The notes: generated from the sequence alone by a model not told the origin. 57,163 bases of DNA from Candidatus Crickella equi (GCA_018064755.1 JAGHUP010000007.1:1-57163); one strand, 5' to 3'; shown: positions 14,544-23,555, counted from the stretch's first letter. A program made the numbers and translations.

Positions 14544-16397
14544 TTACATGCAAATTTCATCATCGAAGTCGAGCAGTGTAGGATCAACTGGAGTTGCCTT
14601 CATTACTGTCTTCATATATTCGTTAACTTTATCTCTCATAGTCTTTCTGGATACGGTTCTTGGATCCATCAGGTCGTGCTCAATCCAGATCATATGATAA
14701 TTCTTATCTCTTGCCTGGTCATCCAGAATACCCTGAAGTGTTGCCATATTCTTGCATGCAACGTTCTGGTACATGATGATGATGTCGATTCTCCAATCTT
14801 CTACCTGTTTCCAGAGTTCATTTACTACGTTATGATATCCGCCGTTAGTATGACGTCTCATTACCATACGCTCATACAGTCTAGCCAGATCCATCAGAGC
14901 ACCTTCCTTATCCTCTGTCTCGAGAGGCTTAGTGAAGTTCAGTGACTCCATCTCAACCAGGATATCTACACCCCAGCAGTTAGCTAGCCAGTTGGAAAAG
15001 TTTGCATAGTAGTGTGCAGGACATGACCATACAATGCCTCTGTACTTCATCTTGCCTACCCATGCTTCATCTCTTCTCTCGTATGCCTGCATCATGAGTT
15101 TGTCAACCTTCTTGATGTCCTTCATGATACGAGGGTCAGCTCCGCCGTCCATCTCATAGTTCCACTTACGGAACAGTTCGTATGAAGGTCCGATTATCTG
15201 TGGGAAGTCAGTCTTGTTAACATCCCACTTATTCAGCTCGTAAGCAGTCTCTTCGTTGAATCTCTTCATCTGCTTGAAGTAAGCATCCCAATTCCACTTA
15301 GCGCCTGTAATTTCTTCAACGAACTTAATGCATCCCTTGATATCTTCAACTGCATCTGATGTAGTCTCTTCGTACTCATATCTTACAGGGAATGTCAGGT
15401 GATAAACCGGCAGATCCGGGAATCTTCTTGACATATACTCTGAAGCCATAACCGAGCCATCGCAAGGCATTGAGCTGGAAATGAAGCAGCTTCCCATATG
15501 TGGAAGTGCATCGATAACCAGTGCACCGCACTCTGATGATGGTACCGGGCAAGTATCTGCAGGAAGACCGAATGACTCAACTGCGTCGATATAAGGAACA
15601 CAAGTCAGCTGGTCAATTTCGGATACCAGGAATACTGGCATCAGCTGATAAGGGATACCAATAAGGTCAGGGAAACCTGCCATGATCTGTCCCATTGTCA
15701 TCTCGTCGAACAGTACAACTTTCTTGTTAAGGTCTGAGTTACCATTCTTCTCATCGCACTTAGCGAGGAATACCAAGTTCTCAGCTACATAACGGAAGAT
15801 ATCGTATGTCATCAGGTGTGACATCTTAAGAGCAGCGCCCTTCTGTCCGAATGTATTCTTGTCCATGAATCCTACGCAGCAGAAGTATGAAATCATCCAT
15901 CTGTAATACAGTGCGGAGTTAAGAGCAGGAACTAGATCCTTGGAGAATGTCATTAAGAGCATGCCCCACATTCTGCACCACTCATAGAAGTCATATGCTG
16001 TATCAGCAAGTCCCTTCCACTCTCTACGAACAGTTGCCATGTCACCCTTTCTATAGAGCTTACCAAGAGTTTTCTCACCATTGAGGAATACATCCTTACG
16101 CTCTTCAGGTGTCATTTCCATAGCCTGCTTGAATTCAAGTGCTACTCTCTCGAAATCGTTCTTAGTTCTGTCAAGCTGGAGCTTCCAGAAAGCCTTATGG
16201 TCTGCTTCTTTCCACATCTCAGTGCAGATGCCTACGACCTCCATCAGGTTCTCGCCCTGCTTCTTCCAATTCATATGATCCTTCATTTTGAAGAACTTTG
16301 GATTTGGATAAGCATACTTTCCAGTCTTCTTAGCCTTGAGTTCCTTCTTCTCGGCAAGAGCATTTTTAATGCCTAAAATTTCAGTACTTAATACCAT
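14544..16397 (-). CDS. HgdA/BcrB-type subunit of a 2-hydroxyacyl-CoA dehydratase/reductase-like enzyme (set 1)
   Basis: 617 aa, well above the roughly 400-480 aa of classical HgdA/HadB. About 200 extra N-terminal residues are helical and aromatic-rich. The family core starts near FDEMTMGQIMAGFPDLIGIP. Conserved Cys occur in PADTCPVPSSECG, SSSMPCDGSV and YQNVACKNM, giving enough ligands for an FeS cluster. The last residues, PVDPTLLDFDDEICM, match the tail of the second copy at 20551. Its start overlaps the stop of the partner gene (TAATG). It is a probable cytoplasmic enzyme activated by HgdC. Dehydratase, aryl-CoA reductase and double-cubane reductase are all possible; no substrate can be named. 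Confidence 0.75.
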   Translation of the reverse strand: MVLSTEILGIKNALAEKKELKAKKTGKYAYPNPKFFKMKDHMNWKKQGENLMEVVGICTEMWKEADHKAFWKLQLDRTKNDFERVALEFKQAMEMTPEERKDVFLNGEKTLGKLYRKGDMATVRREWKGLADTAYDFYEWCRMWGMLLMTFSKDLVPALNSALYYRWMISYFCCVGFMDKNTFGQKGAALKMSHLMTYDIFRYVAENLVFLAKCDEKNGNSDLNKKVVLFDEMTMGQIMAGFPDLIGIPYQLMPVFLVSEIDQLTCVPYIDAVESFGLPADTCPVPSSECGALVIDALPHMGSCFISSSMPCDGSVMASEYMSRRFPDLPVYHLTFPVRYEYEETTSDAVEDIKGCIKFVEEITGAKWNWDAYFKQMKRFNEETAYELNKWDVNKTDFPQIIGPSYELFRKWNYEMDGGADPRIMKDIKKVDKLMMQAYERRDEAWVGKMKYRGIVWSCPAHYYANFSNWLANCWGVDILVEMESLNFTKPLETEDKEGALMDLARLYERMVMRRHTNGGYHNVVNELWKQVEDWRIDIIIMYQNVACKNMATLQGILDDQARDKNYHMIWIEHDLMDPRTVSRKTMRDKVNEYMKTVMKATPVDPTLLDFDDEICM

Positions 16398-17587
16398 TAT
16401 TTCTTGCCTCCTTTCTGGATCTTCTTGATTTCAAGTGATTCAACGAATGCCTGGAATCTTGTTCTCAGCTGACCTGAGCCCTTAGCGTTGTACAATCTGT
16501 CGATTGACAGTACAGGCCATCCGTATTCATCTGCCATGATATGGCTGACGAGGGCTCTTTCAAATCCCCAGAAGTCACAGTACTTCATCTGCTCATAAAT
16601 GAGACCGTCTGCCTTAAACTCCTTCATCAGTCTATCTGCAGTATCTCTTCTCTGCTGAACCTTGTTGTCTGCGATGTAGCGTGCACACTCACTTGTGTTC
16701 ATGTAGTGACGAACAATCTGTGGCAACGCCTCTTCATCGTCCTTCAGTTCGATAATCTCTCTACCTGGGATTGAGCCAAAGCAGTGTCTGTCGAATACTA
16801 CTCTTGCGCCGGCTTCCTCGATCATCTTAGTGAACTCAGGGTCGTCAATCTCGGAGCCTACGATTCCGACTCTCGCACGTGGTGCTTTGTCATCAGGCTG
16901 TCTTGTCTTAAGTTCCTCAAGTGTCTCCTTAAGGTAAGGGAGAATGAGGTATTTTGGACAAGTATAAGTAACAATGTTTAATACGTGGAATTCGTATCCA
17001 GTAATTACAGGGTTATCAGCTTTTCTCATTTCGCTGATTTCCTGCATAATCTTACATACTTCGTTGTGCTCTGCAACAGCTTTTCTGATTGCTGCATCGC
17101 TGATATCAACGCCATATGTTTCCTTCATAACGTTGAGGAGTCTTACCTGCAGCTGCTTCTCAAGATGCGTATATGAGAAGTTCTCTGTCTTGTAAGGCAC
17201 ATCAAGGTGTGTTACGAAACATTTCTGGTTCTCGTTGAACTTCAGAATCTCGAAGTGCTCATAGAATCTATTCATCATTGAGCAAGCATCGACACCAGCA
17301 AGTCCATCCAGGAACTGGAAACCGCCTTCGATACCTCTTTCCACAAGAGCACGTGAGTATTCGCAGGTATAGTTGGACATGTAATAAGTTGCGATGTCGA
17401 TTGATCCTGTTCTAGGTGCTCTCAGTCTTACAGAAACGCAGTTATCAACGTTCAGTAGAACTTCAGGAATGTGATAGCAGGTATAACCCATGATCAGCTT
17501 TCCGTCTTTCTTGGCTTGTTCAACTAATTCGTTGTCTGCATTGTCCAGAAGGTTCTCGAAGTAAATTAGATGCTTCAAGTCTTTCAA
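16397..17587 (-). CDS. HgdB/BcrC-type subunit (set 1)
   Basis: 396 aa member of the HGD-D family. Cys37 (GYTCYHIPE), Cys75 (YTCEYSRA) and Cys337 (MKYCDFWGFER) are spaced like the three cluster ligands of the small dehydratase subunits. The start is TTG with GGGAGGT 8 bases upstream; its first residues (KDLKHLIYFE) match those of the second copy, which confirms the choice. It pairs with the 617-aa subunit. It follows cooC by 32 bases in the same long transcript. Confidence 0.82.
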   Translation of the reverse strand: MKDLKHLIYFENLLDNADNELVEQAKKDGKLIMGYTCYHIPEVLLNVDNCVSVRLRAPRTGSIDIATYYMSNYTCEYSRALVERGIEGGFQFLDGLAGVDACSMMNRFYEHFEILKFNENQKCFVTHLDVPYKTENFSYTHLEKQLQVRLLNVMKETYGVDISDAAIRKAVAEHNEVCKIMQEISEMRKADNPVITGYEFHVLNIVTYTCPKYLILPYLKETLEELKTRQPDDKAPRARVGIVGSEIDDPEFTKMIEEAGARVVFDRHCFGSIPGREIIELKDDEEALPQIVRHYMNTSECARYIADNKVQQRRDTADRLMKEFKADGLIYEQMKYCDFWGFERALVSHIMADEYGWPVLSIDRLYNAKGSGQLRTRFQAFVESLEIKKIQKGGKK

Positions 17588-17619
17588 AGTATGTTACCTC
17601 CCTTCGCTGATATATGTCA

Positions 17620-18381
17620 TTATATTAGTTTCATCTTTGTGAGGGCTTCTCTCGTACCTATCATTACCGGTGAATCCTCCGGCAAATCGAATACGCTAAT
17701 GCCCATTATATCGTTGTCAGCATGCGCCTTGTCATCTGGTATATAGGACAGTATCTCTGCTGCTTCAACCTTCACATAAGGTATTGACTCTTCCTTGACG
17801 CGGTTGACGATGACTCCGCACTTGTCGTACATTACGAGCTCATCAGCCACCTCTTTGATAGTATCAACTACCTTGCAGCCTTTTCGGCTAGGGTCCGTAA
17901 TCAGGAAGAGATGTGTAACCTTCTCCATTACACGGCGGTTAATCTGTTCGATGCCCGCCTCTCCGTCGATTACGACGTAGTCAAAGTCGTTAGCCAACAG
18001 GCTGATGACTTCTTTAAGATATGCGTTGACCTTGCAGTAGCATCCTGCCGCTTCAGGCCTTCCGATTGCTAGAAATGAGAACTTGGCCTCTTCCAGCATA
18101 GTATCGAATATTCTGAATCTCGCTTCATTCAACATCTCAATGGCTTCCTTAGGTCTGCCATCTTCGACGCTGTTAACGATTTTCTTACGGATGCCGTCCA
18201 AAGTGTCGGTTGGTTCAACCCCAAGTGCAGTGGTAAGTCCGATTGCAGGATCCGCATCTATCGCCAGAATTCTAGCGTCCGGATATGTCTCTGCAAGTAT
18301 TCTTACCATCGCTGCTGAAATTGAGGTTTTGCCAACTCCACCCTTGCCTGCAACAGTCAGAATTTTAGTATTATCTCCCAT
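17620..18381 (-). CDS. cooC: CooC-type nickel-insertion ATPase
   Basis: 253 aa MinD/ParA-type ATPase with deviant Walker A GKGGVGKTS (residues 12-20) and AGCYCKVN, whose Cys114 and Cys116 match the CxC Ni-binding pair of CooC at the dimer interface. CooC loads nickel into the C-cluster of carbon monoxide dehydrogenase. No CODH gene is present here; instead it sits between htpG and a HgdB-type gene. Its client could be a CODH elsewhere or, as inference, one of the neighbouring enzymes. A weak AGGT site precedes the ATG. Confidence 0.88.
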   Translation of the reverse strand: MGDNTKILTVAGKGGVGKTSISAAMVRILAETYPDARILAIDADPAIGLTTALGVEPTDTLDGIRKKIVNSVEDGRPKEAIEMLNEARFRIFDTMLEEAKFSFLAIGRPEAAGCYCKVNAYLKEVISLLANDFDYVVIDGEAGIEQINRRVMEKVTHLFLITDPSRKGCKVVDTIKEVADELVMYDKCGVIVNRVKEESIPYVKVEAAEILSYIPDDKAHADNDIMGISVFDLPEDSPVMIGTREALTKMKLI

Positions 18382-18396
18382 AATTGTACCTGCTAA

Positions 18397-20283
18397 CTAT
18401 TCAAAGAATGTACAAATCAGGTCGGTGTAGTCCGATGGGTCTTCGATAGGAAGTCCAGCAATCAAGAGAGCCTGGTTGTAGAGAACTTGACACATTCTCT
18501 TAGCACGTTCAGGATTATCCTTACGATACTTCTCGATAGCTCGGAATGCTGCGTGATTAACATTGAGCTCGAGAATTCTCTTCGCCTTCATGCCCAGTTC
18601 TGGATTAACCGCTGTGAAGTACTTCTCCATTTCGAAAGTAATTCCTTCGCCGCTGGAGAGACATACAGGATGAGTTTTGAGCTTGGTACTTGCTTTAACT
18701 TCGTCCACTTTGCCATCAAGCGATTCCTTAACGAATTCGAAGGCACCCTTGAAGGTTTCGCTCTGTTTCTCATCTCTCTCGTCATCGCCAAGGTCCAGAT
18801 CTCCGTCAATTACCGAACGGAACTGTGTCTCCTTGAAGAATCTGAATGTATCCGGAATGAATTCATCGGTACTGTCTGTGAAGTACAGTATCTCAATGCC
18901 TTTATCTTTGAGAATCTCAGTCTGAGGCATCTTGTCTACTGCATCCAGTGTGCGTCCACTAGCATAGTAGATGTACTTCTGTTCAGGTTGCATCCTGTCA
19001 ACATACTCCTCGAGCGTAACGAGTTTCTTCTCAGTTGAGCTGTAGAACATCAGGAAATCCTGTAACTGTTCCTTGTCTCTTCCATAGTTGTCCAGAGCAC
19101 ACATCTTTAGCTGTCTGCCAAATCCCTGATAGAACTTCTCGTACTTCTCTCTATCGTTATGAAGCAAATCTTCCAATTTGGAACGAATCTTCTTCTCGAG
19201 GTTAGTTGCAATCAGCTTGAGCTGTCTATCATGTTGCAGCATCTCTCTTGAGATATTGAGTGACAAATCAGGTGAATCAACAACGCCCTTAACAAAGTTG
19301 AAATACTCAGGCAGCAGGTCTTCGCACTTATCCATAATGAGAACACCAGAGCTATACAGCTGTAATCCACCCTTGAACTCATCAGAGTAGTACTTCTCCG
19401 GAATCATCTCAGGAATGAACATCAGTGCATCATAGCAAACAAGACCTTCAGCCCTAACTGTTATTGTTTCCAGAGGTGTAAGATTGTCCTGGAACTGTGT
19501 CTTATAGAACTCGTCATACTCCTCCTGAGCGACATCACCTTTCTTGCGCTGCCACAGAGGAACCATGGAGTTGAACACTTCGTATTCGAAGACTTCTTCA
19601 TACTCAGGATCCTTAGGATCTGAGCCCTCCTTAACATAAGGATGGGGCATCAGCATCTTAATCGGGAATCTGATGTAATCGGAATATTTCTTAATCAGCT
19701 TGTATATAGTGTATTCACGTACATACTTACTGAACTCATCGGTCTCTTCACCATCAGGACGAATGTGCATGATGACATCTGTTCCATGGCCATCTCGTGT
19801 TGCTTCCTCGATTGAATATCCGCCAGCACCCTCAGACTCCCATCTATATGCCTGATCTGTGCCATATTTCTTAGATACAACTTCAACCTTATCAGCAACC
19901 ATGAATGCGGAATAGAAACCTACTCCGAACTGACCTATGATGTCTACTTCTTCTGCCTTGCTCTTGTCCATCTCCTCAGAGAATTTCTTCGAACCACTAA
20001 ATGCAATGGTTCCAAGGTTGGTTTCGAGCTCGTCCTTATCCATACCGATACCATTGTCGCTGACTGTTAAGGTTCTGTTCTCCTTATCCAGTGTAATGAT
20101 GATTTCATAGTCCGAACGGCTCTCACCAACTGAGCTGTCAGTCAGTGCGAGATAGCACATTTTGTCGATAGCATCTGACGCATTGGAGATAATCTCTCTA
20201 AGGAATATCTCCTTGTGCGTATATATCGAATTAATCATCATATCCAGCAAACGCTGGGATTCGGCTCTAAATTCTTTCTTCAT
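18397..20283 (-). CDS. htpG: Hsp90-family molecular chaperone HtpG
   Basis: 628 aa, full length. The N-terminal GHKL ATPase domain shows SNASDAIDK, DNGIGM and GQFGVGFYSAFMVAD; the middle and C-terminal dimerisation regions follow, without a eukaryotic MEEVD tail. HtpG folds or holds selected client proteins using ATP. Its place inside an operon of dehydratase-type subunits and a nickel ATPase is unusual, since htpG is normally monocistronic or with heat-shock genes. It may be dedicated to assembling these large FeS enzymes. Confidence 0.95.
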   Translation of the reverse strand: MKKEFRAESQRLLDMMINSIYTHKEIFLREIISNASDAIDKMCYLALTDSSVGESRSDYEIIITLDKENRTLTVSDNGIGMDKDELETNLGTIAFSGSKKFSEEMDKSKAEEVDIIGQFGVGFYSAFMVADKVEVVSKKYGTDQAYRWESEGAGGYSIEEATRDGHGTDVIMHIRPDGEETDEFSKYVREYTIYKLIKKYSDYIRFPIKMLMPHPYVKEGSDPKDPEYEEVFEYEVFNSMVPLWQRKKGDVAQEEYDEFYKTQFQDNLTPLETITVRAEGLVCYDALMFIPEMIPEKYYSDEFKGGLQLYSSGVLIMDKCEDLLPEYFNFVKGVVDSPDLSLNISREMLQHDRQLKLIATNLEKKIRSKLEDLLHNDREKYEKFYQGFGRQLKMCALDNYGRDKEQLQDFLMFYSSTEKKLVTLEEYVDRMQPEQKYIYYASGRTLDAVDKMPQTEILKDKGIEILYFTDSTDEFIPDTFRFFKETQFRSVIDGDLDLGDDERDEKQSETFKGAFEFVKESLDGKVDEVKASTKLKTHPVCLSSGEGITFEMEKYFTAVNPELGMKAKRILELNVNHAAFRAIEKYRKDNPERAKRMCQVLYNQALLIAGLPIEDPSDYTDLICTFFE

Positions 20284-20298
20284 TAGCGTTAACGTCCT

Positions 20299-20535
20299 TT
20301 ATTTTCTCTTCATGTATTCAGAATCAATCTGATCATATGGCATGCTCATCGGGTCACGTCTCTCCATATTGTCAAAACGCTTCTGCATGAATGGCTCTAC
20401 TACGTAGTACAGCAGTTTGCCATCAAGATCCAGATAGAATACTGTGAATAGTCCAGCGTATGCAACAGCAAGAGCGCCGACTGTTTTGCCCAGAACCTTT
20501 AATGCTTTGTTCTGTTTTTTTTCTTTCTTCTTCAT
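20299..20535 (-). CDS. 78-aa small membrane protein
   Basis: Begins MKKKEKKQNKALKVLGKTV, with one membrane helix at about residues 16-36, then YLDLDGKLLYYVVEPF and a charged tail. AAGGAGG lies 6 bases before the second of two adjacent ATGs, so 20535 is preferred to 20538. It is a homologue of the 59-aa protein at 13542-13721 and lies directly downstream of the second HgdA/B pair. It lacks the CCxxC of the other copy. Function unknown; the context suggests a membrane anchor or small subunit of the complex. Confidence 0.75.
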   Translation of the reverse strand: MKKKEKKQNKALKVLGKTVGALAVAYAGLFTVFYLDLDGKLLYYVVEPFMQKRFDNMERRDPMSMPYDQIDSEYMKRK

Positions 20536-20550
20536 CATCGGCCTCCTTTC

Positions 20551-22185
20551 CTACCAGCTGTTGGAATCATCGAACTCAAGCAGTGATGGATCAAGTGGTT
20601 CCTCGCCCATTACTGTAAACATGTAATCATTAATAATCTTTCTGATTTCAGCTCTGGATACGTCTCTCTTATCTGGTAATGCATGTGGCATCCAGATTGC
20701 GTGGATGTTACGAGCTCTGAACTCATCTTCGAAGAGTCCTACAACGCCCTGCATTCCCTTGCACTTAATCTGGTCATACATCATTACCATATCGCAATTG
20801 AACTTCTCCATGTTCTCCCAAAGCTCGAAGATGTGCTGCAGTCCACCTACAGCCATTCTTCTCATAGGAGCCCATTCATGATACTTCGCCATATCGAGCA
20901 GGCAGTTCTCATAGCTGTCTGTTCTGATTTCCATGTCGAACATCAGTGAGTCCATGTTGATGATAGTGTTAAGACCCCAGCAGTTGTAAGCCCATGTACA
21001 CCATGCTGAATAGTACAGTGGTGCACATGACCATGCGATTACTCTGTGGCGAGTCATTGGGAATGTGTTGATCTTCTGCTCAACGCACTTATCCATGATC
21101 TTCTTAACTTTAGCATCTGTTTCGTGCCAGCAATCCATATCACCATACTGTGAATAGAAGATTCTGTAGAGTGCCTGGCCTACGCCATTGATAGGATAGC
21201 TGTTAGTGTTAGCAGCAACGTCCCACTTCTCCCACTCGTTTCTCTGGAGTTCGTTCTGATCCTGGAGCTTCTTCTTCAGCAGTTCCCAATCGAACTTAAC
21301 GCCTGTCATTTCCTCTGTGAACTTAATAGCGCCTTCAATTTCCTTAGCGCAGTTCTCAAGTACGGAATCATCATCAAACTGCATTGGCTGTGGCATTGCG
21401 AACAGAGGCTTGTTAATCATCCAATCCTGAATAACGGATGTTGCTACTGATCCATCGCAAGCCTCGTTAGTTGTAACGAGTGCAGGGAAGAAATCAGGAA
21501 CATCGTCCTGCAGGAAGATGCCTGCTTCTGCCTGACACATTGGGCATGGATCTCCAGGGAGTCCCAGTGCCTGTGCAGCATCGATGTAGTTAAGTACTGT
21601 ATGGTTGTTGCAGTGACATGTTACAAAGTAAGGAATCATCTGCAGTGGAATATGAGCTACATCAGGGAATCCGTAGAATACTCCGCCCCAAACAGTCTCA
21701 TCGTGAGCGATAGTCTTTCTCCACTTCTCCGGATCTCCGCCGAGTGTAATGTCTCTGTTGAACATCTCAACAATCTGATACAGACATGCACTTACGATAC
21801 CTCTGAAGTGCCATGCAGTTGCTCTTAGAGTTTCATCTCTCATTCCTTCGAGACATCTGTCGAACCAATGCATTACTGTCAGATAAGTCTGTCCCATCCA
21901 TCTATATCTCATAGTTCCCTTAACAAACTGAACCAGTCCCTTAGGGTTGCCACCTGAATACTTCAGGATGTCAGTTACCATATGTCCATAGTTGTACAGC
22001 CAGATATTGTTGAAGTAGTACATGGTGTCCTTGACACCTCTCCACTCTCTGTGCTTGTACAGACCTGTCTTAGGAATATACAGGTCTCCAAGTCTTCTCT
22101 CGCCGTGTGGCTTACCATACCAGAAATCTTTGGCAAGCTTCTTAGCATCGAGGTCTTTTAATTTCTTCAAATCAAATCTCTTCAT
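20551..22185 (-). CDS. HgdA/BcrB-type subunit (set 2)
   Basis: 544 aa paralogue of the 617-aa subunit at 14544, again with a long N-terminal extension rich in aromatic residues. Conserved Cys lie in PGDPCPMCQAEAG, TTNEACDGSVA and YDQIKCKGMQG. The C-terminal tail PLDPSLLEFDD is shared with set 1. Three bases separate it from its partner gene. The two A-type subunits are clearly diverged, so they probably act on different substrates or form different parts of one larger assembly. Confidence 0.75.
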   Translation of the reverse strand: MKRFDLKKLKDLDAKKLAKDFWYGKPHGERRLGDLYIPKTGLYKHREWRGVKDTMYYFNNIWLYNYGHMVTDILKYSGGNPKGLVQFVKGTMRYRWMGQTYLTVMHWFDRCLEGMRDETLRATAWHFRGIVSACLYQIVEMFNRDITLGGDPEKWRKTIAHDETVWGGVFYGFPDVAHIPLQMIPYFVTCHCNNHTVLNYIDAAQALGLPGDPCPMCQAEAGIFLQDDVPDFFPALVTTNEACDGSVATSVIQDWMINKPLFAMPQPMQFDDDSVLENCAKEIEGAIKFTEEMTGVKFDWELLKKKLQDQNELQRNEWEKWDVAANTNSYPINGVGQALYRIFYSQYGDMDCWHETDAKVKKIMDKCVEQKINTFPMTRHRVIAWSCAPLYYSAWCTWAYNCWGLNTIINMDSLMFDMEIRTDSYENCLLDMAKYHEWAPMRRMAVGGLQHIFELWENMEKFNCDMVMMYDQIKCKGMQGVVGLFEDEFRARNIHAIWMPHALPDKRDVSRAEIRKIINDYMFTVMGEEPLDPSLLEFDDSNSW

Positions 22186-22186
22186 C

Positions 22187-23377
22187 TTACTTGCCCTCCT
22201 GGATCTTCTTCAGCTCTACACTCTCTACGAAGGCCTGGAATCTTGTTCTCAGCTGACCGGATGCGGAGTTGATATACTCCTTCTCGATTGAGCATACAGG
22301 ATAACCATAGTCTCTTGGGAGAACCAGAGTATCAATCATTCTCTCATAGCTCCAGTACTCGCAGAACTTGTTGGAGATTACGATGATACCATCAGCCTTA
22401 TACTCGTCTGCGATATCTGCAACTCTCTTCTTACGAGCTCTCATCTCCTGCTGTTCCATGAATCTTGCGCACTGGCTAGTGAGCAGATAATGTCTTGCGA
22501 TAGCTCTTAATGGAGTCTCACCTTCCTTAATCTCGATTGGCTGTCTTGATTCGAGCGAACCATAGCAGTGTCTATCTGCAACAACAAGTGCACCACAGCT
22601 CTCGATTAATTTAGTGAAATCAGGGTCGTCGTTTTCAGCACCGACGAGTTCAACCTTAATTCTGTAATTAGGCTTGTCGTCAGGCTTCCTAGTCTTCATC
22701 TCCTCAGCTGTTTCTCTTAGCTTGTCGATGATGAGATACTTAGGACAAACCATTGTAACCAGATTGATAATCTGGAACTCATATCCTGTAATTGTAGGAT
22801 TGTCGAGTTTTCTGTACTCACCGATTTCCTGAATCAGTCTACATACTTCGTTGTGCTCTTCGATTGCCTTCATAAGGGCTGCATCTGAAGTATCAATGTC
22901 ATACTTATTCTTCAGGAAGTCAAGAACATGAATTGACAGCTGCTTCTCATAGTGGTCAATTCCATTCTTAGTCTTCTTAAATGGAACATCAGTGAATTCA
23001 ATGTCGAACTTGGCATTGTTAATTACATCATCCATATACTCAAGATGCTCCTGGAATCTGCAAGTAACTGTGCAGGTTTCAGTTGCCAGCTGTGCATCAA
23101 TGAAATTGTAACCGCCTTCTAATGCTCTCTCCATGAGAGATCTACCATAGTGACAGGTTCTGCCTGACATGTAATATGATGCGATATCCGGAGAAGTGCA
23201 TCTTGGAGCTCTCAGTCTTACTGCAAAAGCGCCAGGCAGGTCAAGGAGTACTTCAGGCATGAAATAGCAAGTATATCCGAGCGCAATATTGCCGTCTTCC
23301 TTGCCCTTTCTTACGAGGTCATTATTGGCCTCCTGCAGAAGATCCTCGAAGTAGATTAGATGTTTTAAATCACGCAT
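22187..23377 (-). CDS. HgdB/BcrC-type subunit (set 2)
   Basis: 396 aa from the ATG at 23377 (AAGGTG 7 bases upstream), giving MRDLKHLIYFE, parallel to set 1; a GTG at 23386 is less likely. Cluster-type Cys occur in GYTCYFMPE, GRTCHYGRS and NKFCEYWSYER. It is the first gene of the long minus-strand operon running to about 13.5 kb, behind a strong promoter at 23461-23490 and an AGTATA/TATACT repeat in the leader. Confidence 0.82.
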   Translation of the reverse strand: MRDLKHLIYFEDLLQEANNDLVRKGKEDGNIALGYTCYFMPEVLLDLPGAFAVRLRAPRCTSPDIASYYMSGRTCHYGRSLMERALEGGYNFIDAQLATETCTVTCRFQEHLEYMDDVINNAKFDIEFTDVPFKKTKNGIDHYEKQLSIHVLDFLKNKYDIDTSDAALMKAIEEHNEVCRLIQEIGEYRKLDNPTITGYEFQIINLVTMVCPKYLIIDKLRETAEEMKTRKPDDKPNYRIKVELVGAENDDPDFTKLIESCGALVVADRHCYGSLESRQPIEIKEGETPLRAIARHYLLTSQCARFMEQQEMRARKKRVADIADEYKADGIIVISNKFCEYWSYERMIDTLVLPRDYGYPVCSIEKEYINSASGQLRTRFQAFVESVELKKIQEGK

Positions 23378-23426
23378 AATTTTCACCTTATCTTTGCTTC
23401 TAGGTTGTAACGTTTTTTAGCATGTG

Positions 23427-23451
23427 AGTATAGCACCCCTCACTTTATACT
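23427..23451. promoter_or_regulatory. Operator-like inverted repeat with G/C core
   Basis: AGTATA (23427-23432) and TATACT (23446-23451) flank a 13-base core containing CACCCC. Flanking half-sites around a G/C tract recall CsoR/RcnR-family operators. It lies 10 bases downstream of the minus promoter's -10 box, so a bound protein would block the hgd operon. The link to the InrS-like repressor is inference. Confidence 0.4.
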
Positions 23452-23460
23452 ACCGTACTA

Positions 23461-23490
23461 ATTTTATCGAATTCTACAGTTACATGTCAA
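23461..23490 (-). promoter_or_regulatory. Promoter of the hgd-htpG-cooC operon
   Basis: On the minus strand a perfect TTGACA (23485-23490), an 18-base spacer and TAAAAT (23461-23466), 84 bases before the ATG of the first HgdB-type gene. Confidence 0.7.
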
Positions 23491-23520
23491 TTGAAATGGG
23501 GCCTATAAATAGTGTAAAAT
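23491..23520 (+). promoter_or_regulatory. Promoter of the His-rich protein gene
   Basis: TTGAAA (23491-23496), an 18-base spacer and TAAAAT (23515-23520), 36 bases before the ATG. Its -35 box directly abuts the -35 box of the divergent hgd promoter. Confidence 0.65.
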
Positions 23521-23555
23521 AAGCATGCATTTAATTAATACAAGGAGCAGGAATT

